Assembly (NCBI RefSeq): GCF_014193375.1 | Contig: NZ_JACHZF010000021.1 | Location: 1-64,000 of the forward strand | Length of the DNA stretch: 64,000 nucleotides | Source: Halomonas campaniensis | Lineage (GTDB): Bacteria > Pseudomonadota > Gammaproteobacteria > Pseudomonadales > Halomonadaceae | Direction of reading: 5' to 3' | In this document: positions 47,957 through 60,468 of the stretch, one piece after another | Layout of the letters: every line of letters starts with the position of its first letter | Position numbering within the stretch: position 1 is the stretch's first letter | Position numbers and translations under genes: made by a program | The notes under the pieces: model-generated | What the model was told of the DNA's origin: nothing | The model's input: only the letters and a program-made list of their open reading frames with translations | The model's database searches: none

Positions 47957-48037
47957 GGAAGTTTCGTCGGCGAGGCAGTCGTCCGAAACAACACGTCCGG
48001 ATATGACATCAAGGGCCGAGGGCCCGGGAGAAACGAC

Positions 48038-49489
48038 ATGGCAGGCCAGACACTCTACGACAAGCTGTGGTCGCAGCACCTCGTCAAGGAGCGCGATGAC
48101 GGTACCGCGCTGATCTACATCGACCGCCAGCTGCTCCATGAGGTGACCTCGCCCCAGGCCTTCGAGGGCCTGCGCCTGGCGGGCCGCAAGCCGTGGCGCC
48201 TCGATGCGAACCTGGCCACGCCCGACCACAACGTGCCCACCACCGTGAAGGAGCGGGCCGAGGGCAATGCCGGCATCAAGGATCCGGTGTCGCTGATCCA
48301 GGTGCAGACCCTCGACGACAACTGCGTCGAGTTCGGCATCGAGGAGTTCAAGATCAACGACCCCCGCCAGGGCATCGTCCACGTGGTGGGCCCCGAGCAG
48401 GGCGCGACGCTGCCGGGCATGACCGTGGTCTGCGGCGACTCCCATACTGCCACCCACGGCGCCTTCGCCGCCCTGGCCCACGGCATCGGCACCTCCGAGG
48501 TGGAGCACGTGCTCGCCACCCAGTGCCTGCTGGCCCAGAAGATGAAGAACCTGCAGGTGCGCGTCGAGGGCACGCTCGGCACTGGCGTCACTGCCAAGGA
48601 CGTGGTGCTGGCCATCATCGGCCGGATCGGCACCGCAGGCGGCACCGGCTACGCCATCGAGTTTGCCGGCAGCGCCATCCAGGGTCTCTCCATGGAGGGG
48701 CGGATGACGGTGTGCAACATGGCCATCGAGGCCGGCGCCCGCGTGGGCCTGATCGCCGTGGACGACACCACCATCGAGTATCTCGCCGAGCGGCCCTATG
48801 CGCCGACGGGCGAGCAGTGGCAGGCGGCCGTGGCCGACTGGCGTGGACTCGTCTCCGACGCCGACGCCGCGTTCGACAAGGTGGTGACCCTGGACGCCGC
48901 CGAGATCGAACCGCAGGTCAGCTGGGGCACCAGCCCCGAGATGGTCACCGGGATCTCCGGCGAGGTGCCGGACCCGGCGGCCCAGGCCGACGAGACCGTG
49001 CGCAATGGCTACACTCGGGCGCTGCAGTACATGGGCCTGGCGCCGAAGCAGAAGATTACCGACATCCGCCTCGACAAGGTGTTCATCGGCTCCTGCACCA
49101 ACTCCCGCATCGAGGACCTGCGCGAGGCGGCGAAGGTGGCCCGCGGCAAGAAAGTGGCGGACTCCATCAAGCTGGCCATGGTGGTGCCGGGCTCCGGTCT
49201 GGTGAAGCGCCAGGCGGAGGCCGAGGGCCTCGACAAGGTGTTCATCGAGGCGGGCTTCGAGTGGCGCGAGCCGGGCTGCTCCATGTGCCTGGCCATGAAC
49301 GCCGACAAGCTCGGCGCCGGCGAGCACTGCGCCTCCACCTCCAACCGCAACTTCGAGGGTCGCCAGGGCTACGGCGGGCGCACCCACCTGGTGAGCCCGG
49401 CGATGGCCGCCGCCGCCGCCATCGCCGGCCACTTCGTGGACGTGAGACAGCTCGCCGCCAATGACGACGCCCAGGCACAGGAGGCCTGA
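48038..49489 (+). CDS. leuC: 3-isopropylmalate dehydratase large subunit
   Basis: A 483-aa aconitase-family subunit for the second step of leucine synthesis. The 4Fe-4S ligands are in [10 protein letters not shown] and [20 protein letters not shown] sequence ([17 protein letters not shown]) is also present. The ATG at 48038 has GGGAGA upstream and begins [11 protein letters not shown], the family N-terminus. The frame is open upstream through the repeats, which I exclude. leuD starts three bases after its stop. Confidence 0.96.
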   Translation: MAGQTLYDKLWSQHLVKERDDGTALIYIDRQLLHEVTSPQAFEGLRLAGRKPWRLDANLATPDHNVPTTVKERAEGNAGIKDPVSLIQVQTLDDNCVEFGIEEFKINDPRQGIVHVVGPEQGATLPGMTVVCGDSHTATHGAFAALAHGIGTSEVEHVLATQCLLAQKMKNLQVRVEGTLGTGVTAKDVVLAIIGRIGTAGGTGYAIEFAGSAIQGLSMEGRMTVCNMAIEAGARVGLIAVDDTTIEYLAERPYAPTGEQWQAAVADWRGLVSDADAAFDKVVTLDAAEIEPQVSWGTSPEMVTGISGEVPDPAAQADETVRNGYTRALQYMGLAPKQKITDIRLDKVFIGSCTNSRIEDLREAAKVARGKKVADSIKLAMVVPGSGLVKRQAEAEGLDKVFIEAGFEWREPGCSMCLAMNADKLGAGEHCASTSNRNFEGRQGYGGRTHLVSPAMAAAAAIAGHFVDVRQLAANDDAQAQEA

Positions 49490-49492
49490 ACC

Positions 49493-50146
49493 ATGAAGAA
49501 GTTTGAACGCAGCGAAGGGCTCGTCGCGCCGCTCGACCGGGCCAATGTCGACACCGACCTGATCATTCCCAAGCAGTTCCTGAAGTCGATCAAGCGGACC
49601 GGCTTCGGCGTCAACCTGTTCGACGAGCTGCGCTATCTCGACGAGGGCCAGCCCGGCCAGGACGTCTCCCGGCGGCCGCTCAATCCCGACTTCGTGCTCA
49701 ACCAGCCGCGCTACCAGGGGGCCAGCGTGCTGCTCGCCCGGCGCAACTTCGGCTGCGGCAGCTCCCGGGAGCATGCGCCCTGGGCGCTGGAGGACTTCGG
49801 CTTCCGGGTGGTGATCGCGCCGAGCTTCGCCGACATCTTCTACAACAACGCCTTCAAGAACGGCCTGCTGCTGGTGACCCTGCCCGAGGAGACGGTAGAG
49901 CGCCTGTTCCAGGAAGTTGCGGCCAACGAGGGCTACCGCCTCGACGTGGATCTGGAGAACCAGCGGGTGATCACCCCCGCCGGTGAGATCCTCGAGTTCG
50001 AGGTGGACGCCTTCCGCAAGCACTGCCTGCTCGAGGGGCTCGACGACATCGGCATCACCCTGCAGGACGAGGACGCCATCCGCGCCTTCGAGGCGAAGCA
50101 TCGCGCCACGCGCCCCTGGCTGTTCCGCGATAGCGCCCAGGCCTGA
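49493..50146 (+). CDS. leuD: 3-isopropylmalate dehydratase small subunit
   Basis: A 217-aa swivel-domain partner of LeuC. Typical motifs are [18 protein letters not shown] near the N-terminus and [16 protein letters not shown] near residue 85, which contributes to substrate binding. Paired with leuC in a tight operon. It is separated from leuB by about 155 bases containing an inverted-repeat element, so leuB may be differentially expressed. Confidence 0.96.
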   Translation: MKKFERSEGLVAPLDRANVDTDLIIPKQFLKSIKRTGFGVNLFDELRYLDEGQPGQDVSRRPLNPDFVLNQPRYQGASVLLARRNFGCGSSREHAPWALEDFGFRVVIAPSFADIFYNNAFKNGLLLVTLPEETVERLFQEVAANEGYRLDVDLENQRVITPAGEILEFEVDAFRKHCLLEGLDDIGITLQDEDAIRAFEAKHRATRPWLFRDSAQA

Positions 50147-50168
50147 CGTTCCCACCACTCCGAGGAAG

Positions 50169-50280
50169 CGGAGCGTCGGGGGCAGGCCGAAGAGGAGGTC
50201 CTACGCCAGGGATGGCGTCGGTAGCGTACAGGGATGTATTCACAGCGCCTCCTCGCAGGCCTGCCGCCGAGGTAGCTCCG
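50169..50280. repeat. imperfect inverted-repeat element between leuD and leuB
   Basis: Ends CGGAGC and GCTCCG; inside, GCAGGCCGAAGAGGAGG pairs imperfectly with CCTCCTCGCAGGCCTGC. A short palindrome CGCCAGGGATGGCG and the string GTACAGGGATGTATTCAC occupy the loop side. A shorter relative lies at 64-141. Confidence 0.65.
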
Positions 50281-50302
50281 CGGTCCCCGCAAGGAAGAAG
50301 CA

Positions 50303-51382
<1,080 letters not shown>

Positions 51383-51427
51383 GCGCTTTGAGCCCTTATC
51401 AGAATCTGCTGTTGAATCAGGGTGTTC

Positions 51428-51456
51428 CGGGCCCGCCTGCGAGGCGGGCCCGGTTT
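51428..51456 (+). terminator. rho-independent terminator after leuB
   Basis: CGGGCCCGCC-TGCGA-GGCGGGCCCG is a perfect 10-bp stem followed by GTTTC. It ends only four bases before the asd -10 box. Confidence 0.8.
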
Positions 51457-51459
51457 CTG

Positions 51460-51465
51460 TATAAT
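51460..51465 (+). promoter_or_regulatory. -10 box of asd
   Basis: A consensus TATAAT lies 38 bases before the asd start. The position expected for -35 (51437-51442) falls in the loop of the preceding terminator hairpin and does not match consensus, so an activator or upstream element may be needed. Confidence 0.55.
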
Positions 51466-51497
51466 ACCTCCCACATTCGATTACTGGAGGACTTCAC

Positions 51498-52610
51498 ATG
51501 TTGAAAGTCGGTTTCGTCGGTTGGCGCGGCATGGTCGGTTCCGTGCTCATGCAGCGCATGGTGGAAGAGGGTGACTTCAAGGGCATCGAGCCGGTCTTCT
51601 TCACCACCTCCCAGGTCGGCCAGGCCGGCCCCGACGTCGGCGTGGACGTGCCTCCCCTCAAGGATGCCTTCGACCTCGACGCCCTCAAGGCGCTGGACGT
51701 CATCGTCACCTGCCAGGGTGGCGACTACACCCAGGCCGTCTACGGCGACCTGCGCAGCGGCGGCTGGAAGGGCTACTGGATCGATGCCGCCAGCACCCTG
51801 CGCATGGAAGACGAGGCCACCATCATCCTCGACCCGGTCAACCGCCATGTCATCGATGCCCAGCTGGCCCGTGGCGCCAAGACCTTCGTCGGCGGCAACT
51901 GCACCGTCAGCCTGATGCTGATGGGTCTCGGCGGCCTGTTCGAGGCGGACCTGATCGAGTGGATGACCTCCATGACCTACCAGGCCGCCTCCGGCTCCGG
52001 TGCCAAGCACATGCGCGAGCTGCTCAACCAGATGGGCACCCTGCGCGACAGCGTGGGCGACGAGCTGGCCGACCCGGCCAGCGCCATCCTCGACATCGAC
52101 CGCAAGGTCACCGCGGCCATGCGCTCCGGCGACTTCCCCACCGACAACTTCGGCGCACCGCTGGCCGGCAGCCTGCTGCCCTGGATCGACGTCAAGCGCG
52201 ACAACGGCCAGAGCAAGGAGGAGTGGAAGGGCACCGTGGAGACCAACAAGATCCTCGGCCTCCAGGACAACCCGATTCCCATCGATGGCCTCTGCGTGCG
52301 CATCGGCGCCATGCGCTCCCACAGCCAGGCCTTCACCATCAAGCTGAAGAAGGACGTGCCGATCGACGAGATCGAGGATCGCCTGGCCAAGCACAACGAG
52401 TGGGTCAAGGTGGTGCCCAACGACAAGGAGGCGACCATCCGCGACCTGACCCCGGCCGCTGCCACCGGCACCCTCACCGTCCCGGTGGGCCGCCTGCGCA
52501 AGCTGGCCATGGGCGGCGAGTACCTCTCCGCGTTCAGCGTCGGTGACCAGCTGCTGTGGGGGGCGGCGGAACCGCTCAAGCGGATGCTGATGATCCTCAA
52601 GCAGCAGTGA
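51498..52610 (+). CDS. asd: aspartate-semialdehyde dehydrogenase
   Basis: A 370-aa NADPH-dependent enzyme (E. coli 367 aa) leading to lysine, threonine, methionine and diaminopimelate. The N-terminal [17 protein letters not shown] binds NADP and the catalytic Cys lies in [13 protein letters not shown]. Downstream motifs [11 protein letters not shown] and [16 protein letters not shown] are characteristic of the gammaproteobacterial type. GGAGG lies before the ATG. Its own -10 box and a terminator on each side mark it as a separate transcription unit. Confidence 0.97.
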   Translation: MLKVGFVGWRGMVGSVLMQRMVEEGDFKGIEPVFFTTSQVGQAGPDVGVDVPPLKDAFDLDALKALDVIVTCQGGDYTQAVYGDLRSGGWKGYWIDAASTLRMEDEATIILDPVNRHVIDAQLARGAKTFVGGNCTVSLMLMGLGGLFEADLIEWMTSMTYQAASGSGAKHMRELLNQMGTLRDSVGDELADPASAILDIDRKVTAAMRSGDFPTDNFGAPLAGSLLPWIDVKRDNGQSKEEWKGTVETNKILGLQDNPIPIDGLCVRIGAMRSHSQAFTIKLKKDVPIDEIEDRLAKHNEWVKVVPNDKEATIRDLTPAAATGTLTVPVGRLRKLAMGGEYLSAFSVGDQLLWGAAEPLKRMLMILKQQ

Positions 52611-52640
52611 TCGTGCCCCTTCGGCAACGCGCGTGACGAG

Positions 52641-52675
52641 CGGGGCGTCTCCTTCGGGAGGCGCCCCGTCCTTTT
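52641..52675 (+). terminator. rho-independent terminator after asd
   Basis: CGGGGCGTCTCC-TTCG-GGAGGCGCCCCG gives a 12-bp stem (one G-U) with a UUCG tetraloop, followed by TCCTTTT. Confidence 0.9.
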
Positions 52676-52769
52676 GGATGGCCGGTGGTTCGCGTGGTCT
52701 GGATCAATGGCTTACGTTGAAGACATGAGCCCTGGCATGACCCCGGCCAGGCGCGTTCAGACGGTGAAT

Positions 52770-52787
52770 ATGGTACATAGGTACCAT
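52770..52787. promoter_or_regulatory. inverted repeat upstream of fimV
   Basis: ATGGTAC-ATAG-GTACCAT is an exact 7-bp inverted repeat in an AT-rich patch about 75 bases before fimV. It may be an operator; no clear -35/-10 pair was found. Confidence 0.4.
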
Positions 52788-52860
52788 AACGACATTACGA
52801 CATGGCATCGCTGCCCGCGGGATTGCCGCGTTGGCCAGCCGACGGACGCAAGGGACCTCC

Positions 52861-55620
52861 ATGAAACGCAAGCTGACACTCGCCATGCTGCTTTCGCTTT
52901 CCGCCGCCAGCCCGATGGCGCTGGCCCTGGGGCTGGGGGAAGCCGACGTACGCTCGACGCTCAACGCGCCGCTGCGTGCCACCATTCCGCTCAGCGATAC
53001 CGGCGGCATTCCGCCGGGCCTGCTCAACGTCTCGGTGGCCGACGAACGCGCCTTCGCGGCGGCGGGGCTGACCCGCTCTCCGCTCGCCGCCAGCGTCAGG
53101 CTGGCCGTGGAGCAGCGCCAGGGGCGCCTGGTGGTGGACCTGACCACCGAGCGGCCGGTGCGCGAGCCCTGGGTCGACCTGCTGCTGCGTTTCGACTGGC
53201 CCGACGGCCAGCAGCTGCGCGAAGTGACCCTGCTGCTCGACCCGCCCGACTACGATCAGATGCCGGTGCTGGTGGCCGGCAGCACCCGCGTCCAGCCTCC
53301 TGCGCCTTCCGCCACGCCGCCGGCGCCGCGTGAATCGGCGCCCGCCCGGGCGGTCTCGCGCTCCGCCTCGTCGGGCACCGCCGGCGATCCGGCGTGGGTG
53401 CGCAGCGGCGACACCCTGTGGGCCGTGGCCGGTCGCCTGCGGCCCGACAGCGGCATCAGCATGAACCAGATGATGGTGGCGCTGGTGGAGGCCAACCCCG
53501 AGGTCTTCCCGTCGGGCAACATCAACGCCATGCGGGCCGGTTTCACCCTGGTGGTGCCCGGCCGCGATGCCATCGCCGCGCGCGCCGGCGCCGAGGCGGA
53601 TCGCGTCGTCGCCGCCATGAACCAGGCCTGGGCCAACCGTGGCAGCGGCGCGCCGGCGCGGGTGCCCCTGGGTACCCCCGAGCCCGAGGCAGAGACCACG
53701 GCCGTGGCGACCGCGCCGACGCCTCCGTCCCCTCAGGCGACCGAGCCCGCTCCCGCCGTCGACGACCCCGAGACCGATGCCCCCACCGAAGCGGCGGCGG
53801 CCCCGTCGTCGGAGGGTGAAGAGGGGCCGAGGCTGACCCTGCTGACCGATGCCCAGGTCGCGGCGGAAGGTGCCGCGCCCGGCGCCGCTGCCGAGGCGGT
53901 GGAGGACGCCACTGCGGAAGGCGACAGCGGCGCGGAAGGCGAGGGCGGTGCGAGGGAGGCGGGCGCGACCGATGGCGCCGCCTCGGCCCCGCGGGTCATG
54001 GACGACCCCGACCTGCTGGCTTCGCTGAGCGGCGACGGCGAGTTGACCTCTGATGATCGCCTGCTGCGCCTCGAGGCCCGCTGGCTCGAGAGCCAGCAGA
54101 CGCTGGAGACCGTCCAGGAGGAGCGCGACCAGCTGCAGGACGAGCTGGGCGAGATGCGCGATGAGCTGGCGGCGCTGCGCGACCAGCTGGCGGCGCTCGG
54201 TGCCGGCGGCAGCGGCGTGGACGGACCGGGTGCCGGCGGTATCGTGGCGCCGGGCAGCCAGGCCGAGGAGGCCCCCTGGTGGGGATCCTTCTACCAGGGC
54301 GAGGTGGATCGCAACCTGATGCTGGGCGGTGCCGGCCTGGCGGCCCTGCTGGCGCTGTGGCTGGTGGTGCGGCGCCGGCGGCGCCATGAGGAGGCCGACG
54401 CCTCCCGAGGCGGCTTCGGCGAGGTGCGGGTCGCCGCACCCGGCGCCGAGTCGCCGGTTTCGCCCGGGGCGGCCACGACGGGCGCCGCCATGGCCGGTAC
54501 CGCCGCCGCGGCATCGGCCTCCCGGCCGGCCACGCCGGTGCAGTCGTCCATGCCCCAGGCCGAGGCGATCAGCGAGGCGGACATCTTCATCGCCTACGGG
54601 CGCTATGACCAGGCCCGCGACCTGCTCGAGGCCGGCCTGGCGCGGGAACCGGAGCGTGACGACCTGCGCCTGAAGCTGCTGACCGTGCACCTCGAGCAGG
54701 GTGACCGGGAGGCGGCCGAACGCGAGGCGGCACGGCTGCGCGACGGCGGCAATCCGGCCGTGGCCGACGAGGTGGAGCGGCTGATGGTGCGCCATGGCCT
54801 GGCCACCGCGTCCGGCACTCGCCAGGAGGCGGGCGGCCGGGCGGTGTTCACCGAATCGGCGTCCCTGCCACCGCGGGTCTTCGATGACCCGTCCGACGAG
54901 ACACCCCGGGCCGAGGATGACGCGGCATCCCGTGAGAGGGACGAAACGGCCTCGCCCTCCGCTGGTGCCACCGCGGGGACGTCGGCGGCGACCCGTGCCC
55001 ACGGCGAGGAGGCGACGGACAGCGCCCGCTCCCGGCGCCCTGACGCCAGCGTCGACAAGGATGACGCGTCCACGGATTCAGCGGACGTCGACTCCCTGGC
55101 CGGTGCCCGGGAGCTCTCTACGGCCGAGGCGCCCGAGCCGATCGTTCCTCCAGAACCCGAACCCGAACCCGAACCCGAGCTCCCGCCGCTGACCACCCGC
55201 GAGAGCGAGGATGGTCGCGAGATCATCGACTATCGGCCGCCGAGCCTGGACACCAGTCCGGCGCCTCGCGAGGAGTCGCCGATGCAGCCCAGCGTGGAGT
55301 TCACCCCCTCCGCCCCCGCGGGTGAGGCGCCGCCGAGCGAGTCGGCGTCCCCCGACTTCCCGCCCCTCGATGCGCCCACCGAGGGCGATGGCGAGGTGCC
55401 GGAGGAGTGGGAGGTCGAGGAGGTGGCCTTCCCGCCGCTGGATCGGGATAATGAGTCCCTTTCCCGGGGTGCTTCCACCGATTCGCTGGACGAGGCGCGC
55501 CGCCTGCTGGAGGCGGGCGACGCTGACCGGGCCCGCTCGCTGCTCATGGCGCTTCGCCAGAGCGACGATCCGGCCCTGCGCGAGGAGGCGGAGGCGCTGT
55601 TCACCCGTCTCGATTCGTGA
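52861..55620 (+). CDS. fimV: FimV-type polar hub/pilus assembly protein
   Basis: A 919-aa inner-membrane protein involved in type IV pilus assembly and polar organisation in relatives. After the signal peptide the FimV N-domain begins GLGEADVRSTLNAPLRA. A periplasmic LysM domain (about residues 175-240, VRSGDTLWAVAGRL), a coiled coil (about 405-440), and one transmembrane helix (about 485-502, followed by RRRRR) come next. The cytoplasmic part is long, strongly acidic and low-complexity, with TPR segments, ending in the conserved FimV C-terminal domain (SLDEARRLLEAGDADRAR). ATG 52861 follows AAGGGA. No pilus genes are nearby; the fimV-truA order is conserved in pseudomonads. Confidence 0.93.
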   Translation: MKRKLTLAMLLSLSAASPMALALGLGEADVRSTLNAPLRATIPLSDTGGIPPGLLNVSVADERAFAAAGLTRSPLAASVRLAVEQRQGRLVVDLTTERPVREPWVDLLLRFDWPDGQQLREVTLLLDPPDYDQMPVLVAGSTRVQPPAPSATPPAPRESAPARAVSRSASSGTAGDPAWVRSGDTLWAVAGRLRPDSGISMNQMMVALVEANPEVFPSGNINAMRAGFTLVVPGRDAIAARAGAEADRVVAAMNQAWANRGSGAPARVPLGTPEPEAETTAVATAPTPPSPQATEPAPAVDDPETDAPTEAAAAPSSEGEEGPRLTLLTDAQVAAEGAAPGAAAEAVEDATAEGDSGAEGEGGAREAGATDGAASAPRVMDDPDLLASLSGDGELTSDDRLLRLEARWLESQQTLETVQEERDQLQDELGEMRDELAALRDQLAALGAGGSGVDGPGAGGIVAPGSQAEEAPWWGSFYQGEVDRNLMLGGAGLAALLALWLVVRRRRRHEEADASRGGFGEVRVAAPGAESPVSPGAATTGAAMAGTAAAASASRPATPVQSSMPQAEAISEADIFIAYGRYDQARDLLEAGLAREPERDDLRLKLLTVHLEQGDREAAEREAARLRDGGNPAVADEVERLMVRHGLATASGTRQEAGGRAVFTESASLPPRVFDDPSDETPRAEDDAASRERDETASPSAGATAGTSAATRAHGEEATDSARSRRPDASVDKDDASTDSADVDSLAGARELSTAEAPEPIVPPEPEPEPEPELPPLTTRESEDGREIIDYRPPSLDTSPAPREESPMQPSVEFTPSAPAGEAPPSESASPDFPPLDAPTEGDGEVPEEWEVEEVAFPPLDRDNESLSRGASTDSLDEARRLLEAGDADRARSLLMALRQSDDPALREEAEALFTRLDS
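55153..55176 (+). repeat. hexanucleotide repeat inside fimV
   Basis: Four perfect GAACCC units encode Glu-Pro dipeptides in the acidic cytoplasmic region. Changes in copy number would keep the frame and only lengthen or shorten the spacer. Confidence 0.85.
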
Positions 55621-55627
55621 AGGCCGA

Positions 55628-56560
55628 ATGACCCTCTTCCAACCCCTCGACGAACGCCACCCCCTGACCGGCCGCCTGGCCATGGGGGTGGAGTACGACG
55701 GCAGCGGCTACTACGGCTGGCAGTTCCTCAAGCACGCGCCCTCGGTGCAGGGCGCGGTCGAACAGGCCCTGGCCCGGGTGGCCGGGCAACCGGTACGGGT
55801 GCATGCCAGCGGGCGCACCGACTCCGGCGTCCATGCCACCCGGCAGATCATCCACTTCGATCCCCCCGCGGCGCGCTCGCAGAAGGCCTGGGTGTTCGGT
55901 GCCAATGCCAACCTGCCCCGCGACGTTGCCGTGCGCTGGGTCAGGGAGGTGCCCGAGACCTTCCACTCCCGCTTCAAGGCCCTGGCCCGCCGCTATCGCT
56001 ACATCCTGCTCAACCAGCCCAGCCGGCCGGTGCTGGAGCGCGCCAACGTCACCTGGTGCCGCGACCCCCTCGACGCCGACGCCATGCATCGGGCCGCCCA
56101 GGCGCTGGTGGGGGAGCATGACTTCTCGAGCTTCCGTGCCGCCGGCTGCCAGTCGAAGACCCCCTGGCGCCACCTCCACTTCATCGAGGTCCATCGCCAC
56201 GGCCCGCTGGTGGTGGTGGACGTCCAGGGCAACGCCTTCCTGCACCACATGATCCGCAACATCGTCGGCGCCCTGGTCACCGTGGGCCGCGGCGAGCGCG
56301 GCGACGACTACCTGGCCGAGCTGATGGCCCTCAAGGACCGCACCCTCGCCGACGTCACCGCGCCGGCCTGTGGCCTGCACTTCGTGGATTCGCTCTACGA
56401 CGAGAGCTGGGGCCTGCCCGCCGAGCCGCTGGGTCCCAACCTGCTGGCCTTCCTCGGCGAGTGGACCGGCCAGCGGCCGTTGCCCGACTGCCCCATGGTC
56501 GAGTTCCGCCGCGGCCGGCCGGTGGCCTCCCTCACCCCGGCGGAGGACGGGACGCCATGA
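55628..56560 (+). CDS. truA: tRNA pseudouridine synthase A
   Basis: A 310-aa enzyme that makes pseudouridine 38-40 in tRNA anticodon arms. The catalytic Asp65 is in [10 protein letters not shown], and the surrounding [12 protein letters not shown] and [12 protein letters not shown] motifs are typical. ATG 55628 is 7 bases after the fimV stop and gives the family N-terminus; longer in-frame versions overlap fimV. The stop overlaps the trpF start (ATGATG region). Confidence 0.95.
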   Translation: MTLFQPLDERHPLTGRLAMGVEYDGSGYYGWQFLKHAPSVQGAVEQALARVAGQPVRVHASGRTDSGVHATRQIIHFDPPAARSQKAWVFGANANLPRDVAVRWVREVPETFHSRFKALARRYRYILLNQPSRPVLERANVTWCRDPLDADAMHRAAQALVGEHDFSSFRAAGCQSKTPWRHLHFIEVHRHGPLVVVDVQGNAFLHHMIRNIVGALVTVGRGERGDDYLAELMALKDRTLADVTAPACGLHFVDSLYDESWGLPAEPLGPNLLAFLGEWTGQRPLPDCPMVEFRRGRPVASLTPAEDGTP

Positions 56561-57195
56561 TGCAGCGAACACGCGTCAAGCTCTGCGGCCTGACACGCCC
56601 CGAGGACGTCGACGCCGCCGTGGCCGCGGGGGCCGATGCCCTGGGCTTCGTGCTCTGGCCGGGCAGCCGCCGCGCCGTGGACGAGGCCCGTCTGGCCGAG
56701 CTGGCCGAGCGGGTCCCCGCCTTCGTCACCCGGGTGGGGCTCTTCGTCGACCAGGACCCCGAGCTGATCGAGCGCTGTGCCGCACACCTGGACCTGCTGC
56801 AGTTCCACGGCGACGAGCCGCCGGCGGTCTGCGAGGGGGCGCCACGCCCCTGGATCAAGGCGCTGCGCATGCGCGACGGCCTCGACCTGCCTGCCGCCGC
56901 CGCGGCCTATGGCGGGGCCCGGGCGCTGCTCCTCGACGCCTATCGCCCCGGGGTTCCCGGCGGCACCGGGGAGACCTTCGACTGGTCGCGGATCCCCGCA
57001 AGCCTGGCAAAACCTGTTATCCTCGCCGGAGGCCTGAGCGCCGACAACGTGGCCGAGGCCATCGCCCGGGTGACGCCCTTCGCGGTGGATGTCTCGGGGG
57101 GCGTGGAGGCCGCTCCCGGCGTCAAGGATGCCGAGCGCATCCGGGCCTTTCTCGAGGCCGTGCGACGCGGTGACGCGGCCCGCCTGGTGAACTGA
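56557..57195 (+). CDS. trpF: phosphoribosylanthranilate isomerase
   Basis: A 212-aa TIM-barrel enzyme of tryptophan synthesis, here as a stand-alone protein rather than fused to TrpC. Motifs: [11 protein letters not shown] with the catalytic Cys, LQFHGDE, and [11 protein letters not shown]. It is coupled to truA by an ATGA overlap; ATG 56560 is an alternative start one codon later. trpB follows after about 95 bases. Confidence 0.95.
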   Translation: MMQRTRVKLCGLTRPEDVDAAVAAGADALGFVLWPGSRRAVDEARLAELAERVPAFVTRVGLFVDQDPELIERCAAHLDLLQFHGDEPPAVCEGAPRPWIKALRMRDGLDLPAAAAAYGGARALLLDAYRPGVPGGTGETFDWSRIPASLAKPVILAGGLSADNVAEAIARVTPFAVDVSGGVEAAPGVKDAERIRAFLEAVRRGDAARLVN

Positions 57196-57288
57196 GCCCA
57201 CGTTGTCCGGAGCCCGCCCCTCGGCCGCACGCGTGCAATGATCGATTTCAATCCCCATGCCCTTCTGGCGACCTGTGAGGTGTCTTTC

Positions 57289-58503
57289 GTGAGCAAGTTC
57301 AGTGACCTGACCCGACTGCCGGATGCCCGCGGCCACTTCGGCCCCTACGGCGGCCGGTTCGTCTCGGAGACCCTGAGCTTCGCCCTGGACGAGCTGGAGA
57401 AGACCTACCTGAGTCTTCGCGACGACCCGGCCTTCCAGGCGGAATTCGACTATGACCTGGCCCACTACGTGGGTCGTCCTTCGCCGCTCTACCATGCCGA
57501 GCGGTGGTCGAAGCAGCTGGGCGGGGCGCAGATCTGGCTCAAGCGCGAGGACCTCAATCACACTGGCGCCCACAAGGTGAACAACACCATCGGCCAGGCG
57601 CTGCTGGCCAAGAAGAGCGGCAAGCCGCGGGTGATCGCCGAGACCGGCGCCGGCCAGCACGGCGTGGCCACGGCCACCGTGGCGGCGCGCCTGGGGCTCA
57701 AGTGCGACGTCTACATGGGCGCCGCGGACGTGCAGCGCCAGAAGCTCAACGTCTACCGCATGCGCCTGCTGGGCGCCAACGTGATCGCCGTGGAATCCGG
57801 CACCCGCACCCTCAAGGACGCCATGAACGAGGCGCTGCGCGACTGGGTGACCAACGTCGACGACACCTTCTACATCATCGGCACGGTGGCGGGCCCGCAC
57901 CCCTATCCGATGCTGGTGCGCGACTTCAATTCCGTGGTGGGTCGCGAGGCGCGCCGGCAGTCCTTCGAGGAGTTCGGCAAGCTGCCCGACGCGCTGATCG
58001 CCTGCGTGGGCGGCGGCTCCAATGCCATGGGGCTCTTCTATCCCTTCGTCGAGGACGACGAGGTGGTGATGTACGGCGTCGAGGCCGGCGGCGACGGCGT
58101 CGAGACCGGCCGCCATGCGGCGCCGCTGGCCTCCGGTGCCCCCCGCGGCGTGCTGCACGGCAACCGCACCTACCTGATGTCCGACGAGGGCGGCCAGGTC
58201 TCCGACACCCACTCGGTCTCCGCCGGCCTGGACTACCCGGGCGTCGGTCCCGAGCACGCGCTGTGGAAGGACGTGGGGCGCGTCAACTACGTGGCGGCCA
58301 ACGACGACGCGGTGCTCGAGGCGTTCCGTGAGCTGACCCACGTCGAGGGCATCATGCCCGCGCTGGAGACCGCCCACGCCCTGGCCTACGCCAAGGTGCT
58401 GGCGCCGACCATGAGTCCCGACCAGAACATCATCGTCAACCTGTCCGGTCGGGGCGACAAGGACATCCTCACCGTCGCCAAGATCGACGGCATCGAGATC
58501 TAA
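57289..58503 (+). CDS. trpB: tryptophan synthase beta subunit
   Basis: A 404-aa PLP enzyme (E. coli 397 aa) condensing indole with serine. The PLP Lys96 is in [11 protein letters not shown], with [11 protein letters not shown] and the phosphate-binding [13 protein letters not shown] 57289 is chosen because GAGG lies 8 bases upstream and the protein then starts near the conserved [16 protein letters not shown] 57238 would add 17 residues and has no ribosome-binding site. It is next to trpA, with six bases between. Confidence 0.94.
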   Translation: MSKFSDLTRLPDARGHFGPYGGRFVSETLSFALDELEKTYLSLRDDPAFQAEFDYDLAHYVGRPSPLYHAERWSKQLGGAQIWLKREDLNHTGAHKVNNTIGQALLAKKSGKPRVIAETGAGQHGVATATVAARLGLKCDVYMGAADVQRQKLNVYRMRLLGANVIAVESGTRTLKDAMNEALRDWVTNVDDTFYIIGTVAGPHPYPMLVRDFNSVVGREARRQSFEEFGKLPDALIACVGGGSNAMGLFYPFVEDDEVVMYGVEAGGDGVETGRHAAPLASGAPRGVLHGNRTYLMSDEGGQVSDTHSVSAGLDYPGVGPEHALWKDVGRVNYVAANDDAVLEAFRELTHVEGIMPALETAHALAYAKVLAPTMSPDQNIIVNLSGRGDKDILTVAKIDGIEI

Positions 58504-58509
58504 GGGGCC

Positions 58510-59328
58510 ATGATGAACCGTATCGACCAACGCTTCGCCGAGCTCAAGTCCCAGGGCCGCCGCGCGCTGATCCCCTTCATCACCGCCGGCGACCCGGGCC
58601 CCGAGCACACCGTGGGGTTCATGCATGCCCTGGTGGAGGCGGGCGCCGACGTCATCGAGCTGGGCGTGCCCTTCTCCGACCCCATGGCCGACGGCCCGGT
58701 GATCCAGAAGGCCTGCGAGCGCGCCCTCAAGCGTGGCGTTCGCCTCTCCCACCTGTTCGAGATGGTGCGCGAGTTTCGCCAGACCGACGCCACCACGCCG
58801 GTGGTGCTGATGGGGTACCTCAACCCCATGGAGCGCATCGGTCTCGTCGCCTTCGCCGACCAGGCCGCCGAGGCCGGCGTCGACGGCGTGCTGACCGTGG
58901 ACATGCCGCCCGAGGAGGCCGACGAGGTCGGGCCACTGCTCAAGTCCCGCGGGCTGGCCTCGATCTTCCTCGTTGCCCCTACCACTTCCAATGCCCGGGC
59001 CGCTACAATATGCGCCCACGGCGAGGGCTATCTCTACTATGTTTCGCTGAAGGGCGTGACCGGCTCGGCGATCCTCGATTCCCGGGACGTGGCCGAGCAC
59101 CTGGCGCCGCTGCGCGAGATGACCGACCTGCCGCTGTGCGTCGGCTTCGGCATCCGTGACGGCGCCTCGGCGGCCGAGGTGGGCAAGGTGGCCGACGGTG
59201 TCATCGTCGGCTCGGCGCTGGTCAGCCGTATCGCCGAGAATGCCGATCGCCCCGAGGTGATCGCCGGCGAGCTCAAGGCGGTGCTCGGCGAGATGCGCCA
59301 GGCCCTGGACGCCATGAGCGCCGCCTGA
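58510..59328 (+). CDS. trpA: tryptophan synthase alpha subunit
   Basis: A 272-aa TIM-barrel subunit that cleaves indole-3-glycerol phosphate. Catalytic Glu50 and Asp61 lie in [15 protein letters not shown]. Further motifs are PPEEADEV and [14 protein letters not shown]. The start may be ATG 58510 or 58513, both after AAGGGG. It forms the usual channelling pair with TrpB. accD follows after about 80 bases. Confidence 0.96.
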   Translation: MMNRIDQRFAELKSQGRRALIPFITAGDPGPEHTVGFMHALVEAGADVIELGVPFSDPMADGPVIQKACERALKRGVRLSHLFEMVREFRQTDATTPVVLMGYLNPMERIGLVAFADQAAEAGVDGVLTVDMPPEEADEVGPLLKSRGLASIFLVAPTTSNARAATICAHGEGYLYYVSLKGVTGSAILDSRDVAEHLAPLREMTDLPLCVGFGIRDGASAAEVGKVADGVIVGSALVSRIAENADRPEVIAGELKAVLGEMRQALDAMSAA

Positions 59329-59407
59329 CGCCGGCCTTCGCCATTCGACTCGATTCATGCGCCCGGGGTCTCCCGGGCGCCGACCACATGACGGAACCCT
59401 TTCTGAC

Positions 59408-60460
<1,053 letters not shown>

Positions 60461-60468
60461 TCCTGGCG

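Noticed and set aside
47681..48037. N-terminal extension of leuC through the 17-unit array
   Set aside because: It encodes repetitive Arg/Ala/Pro/Ser peptides from the tandem repeat; LeuC begins at 48038 with its usual N-terminus and ribosome-binding site.
47617..48037. Leucine attenuator leader peptide
   Set aside because: No short frame with a ribosome-binding site and a run of Leu codons was found.
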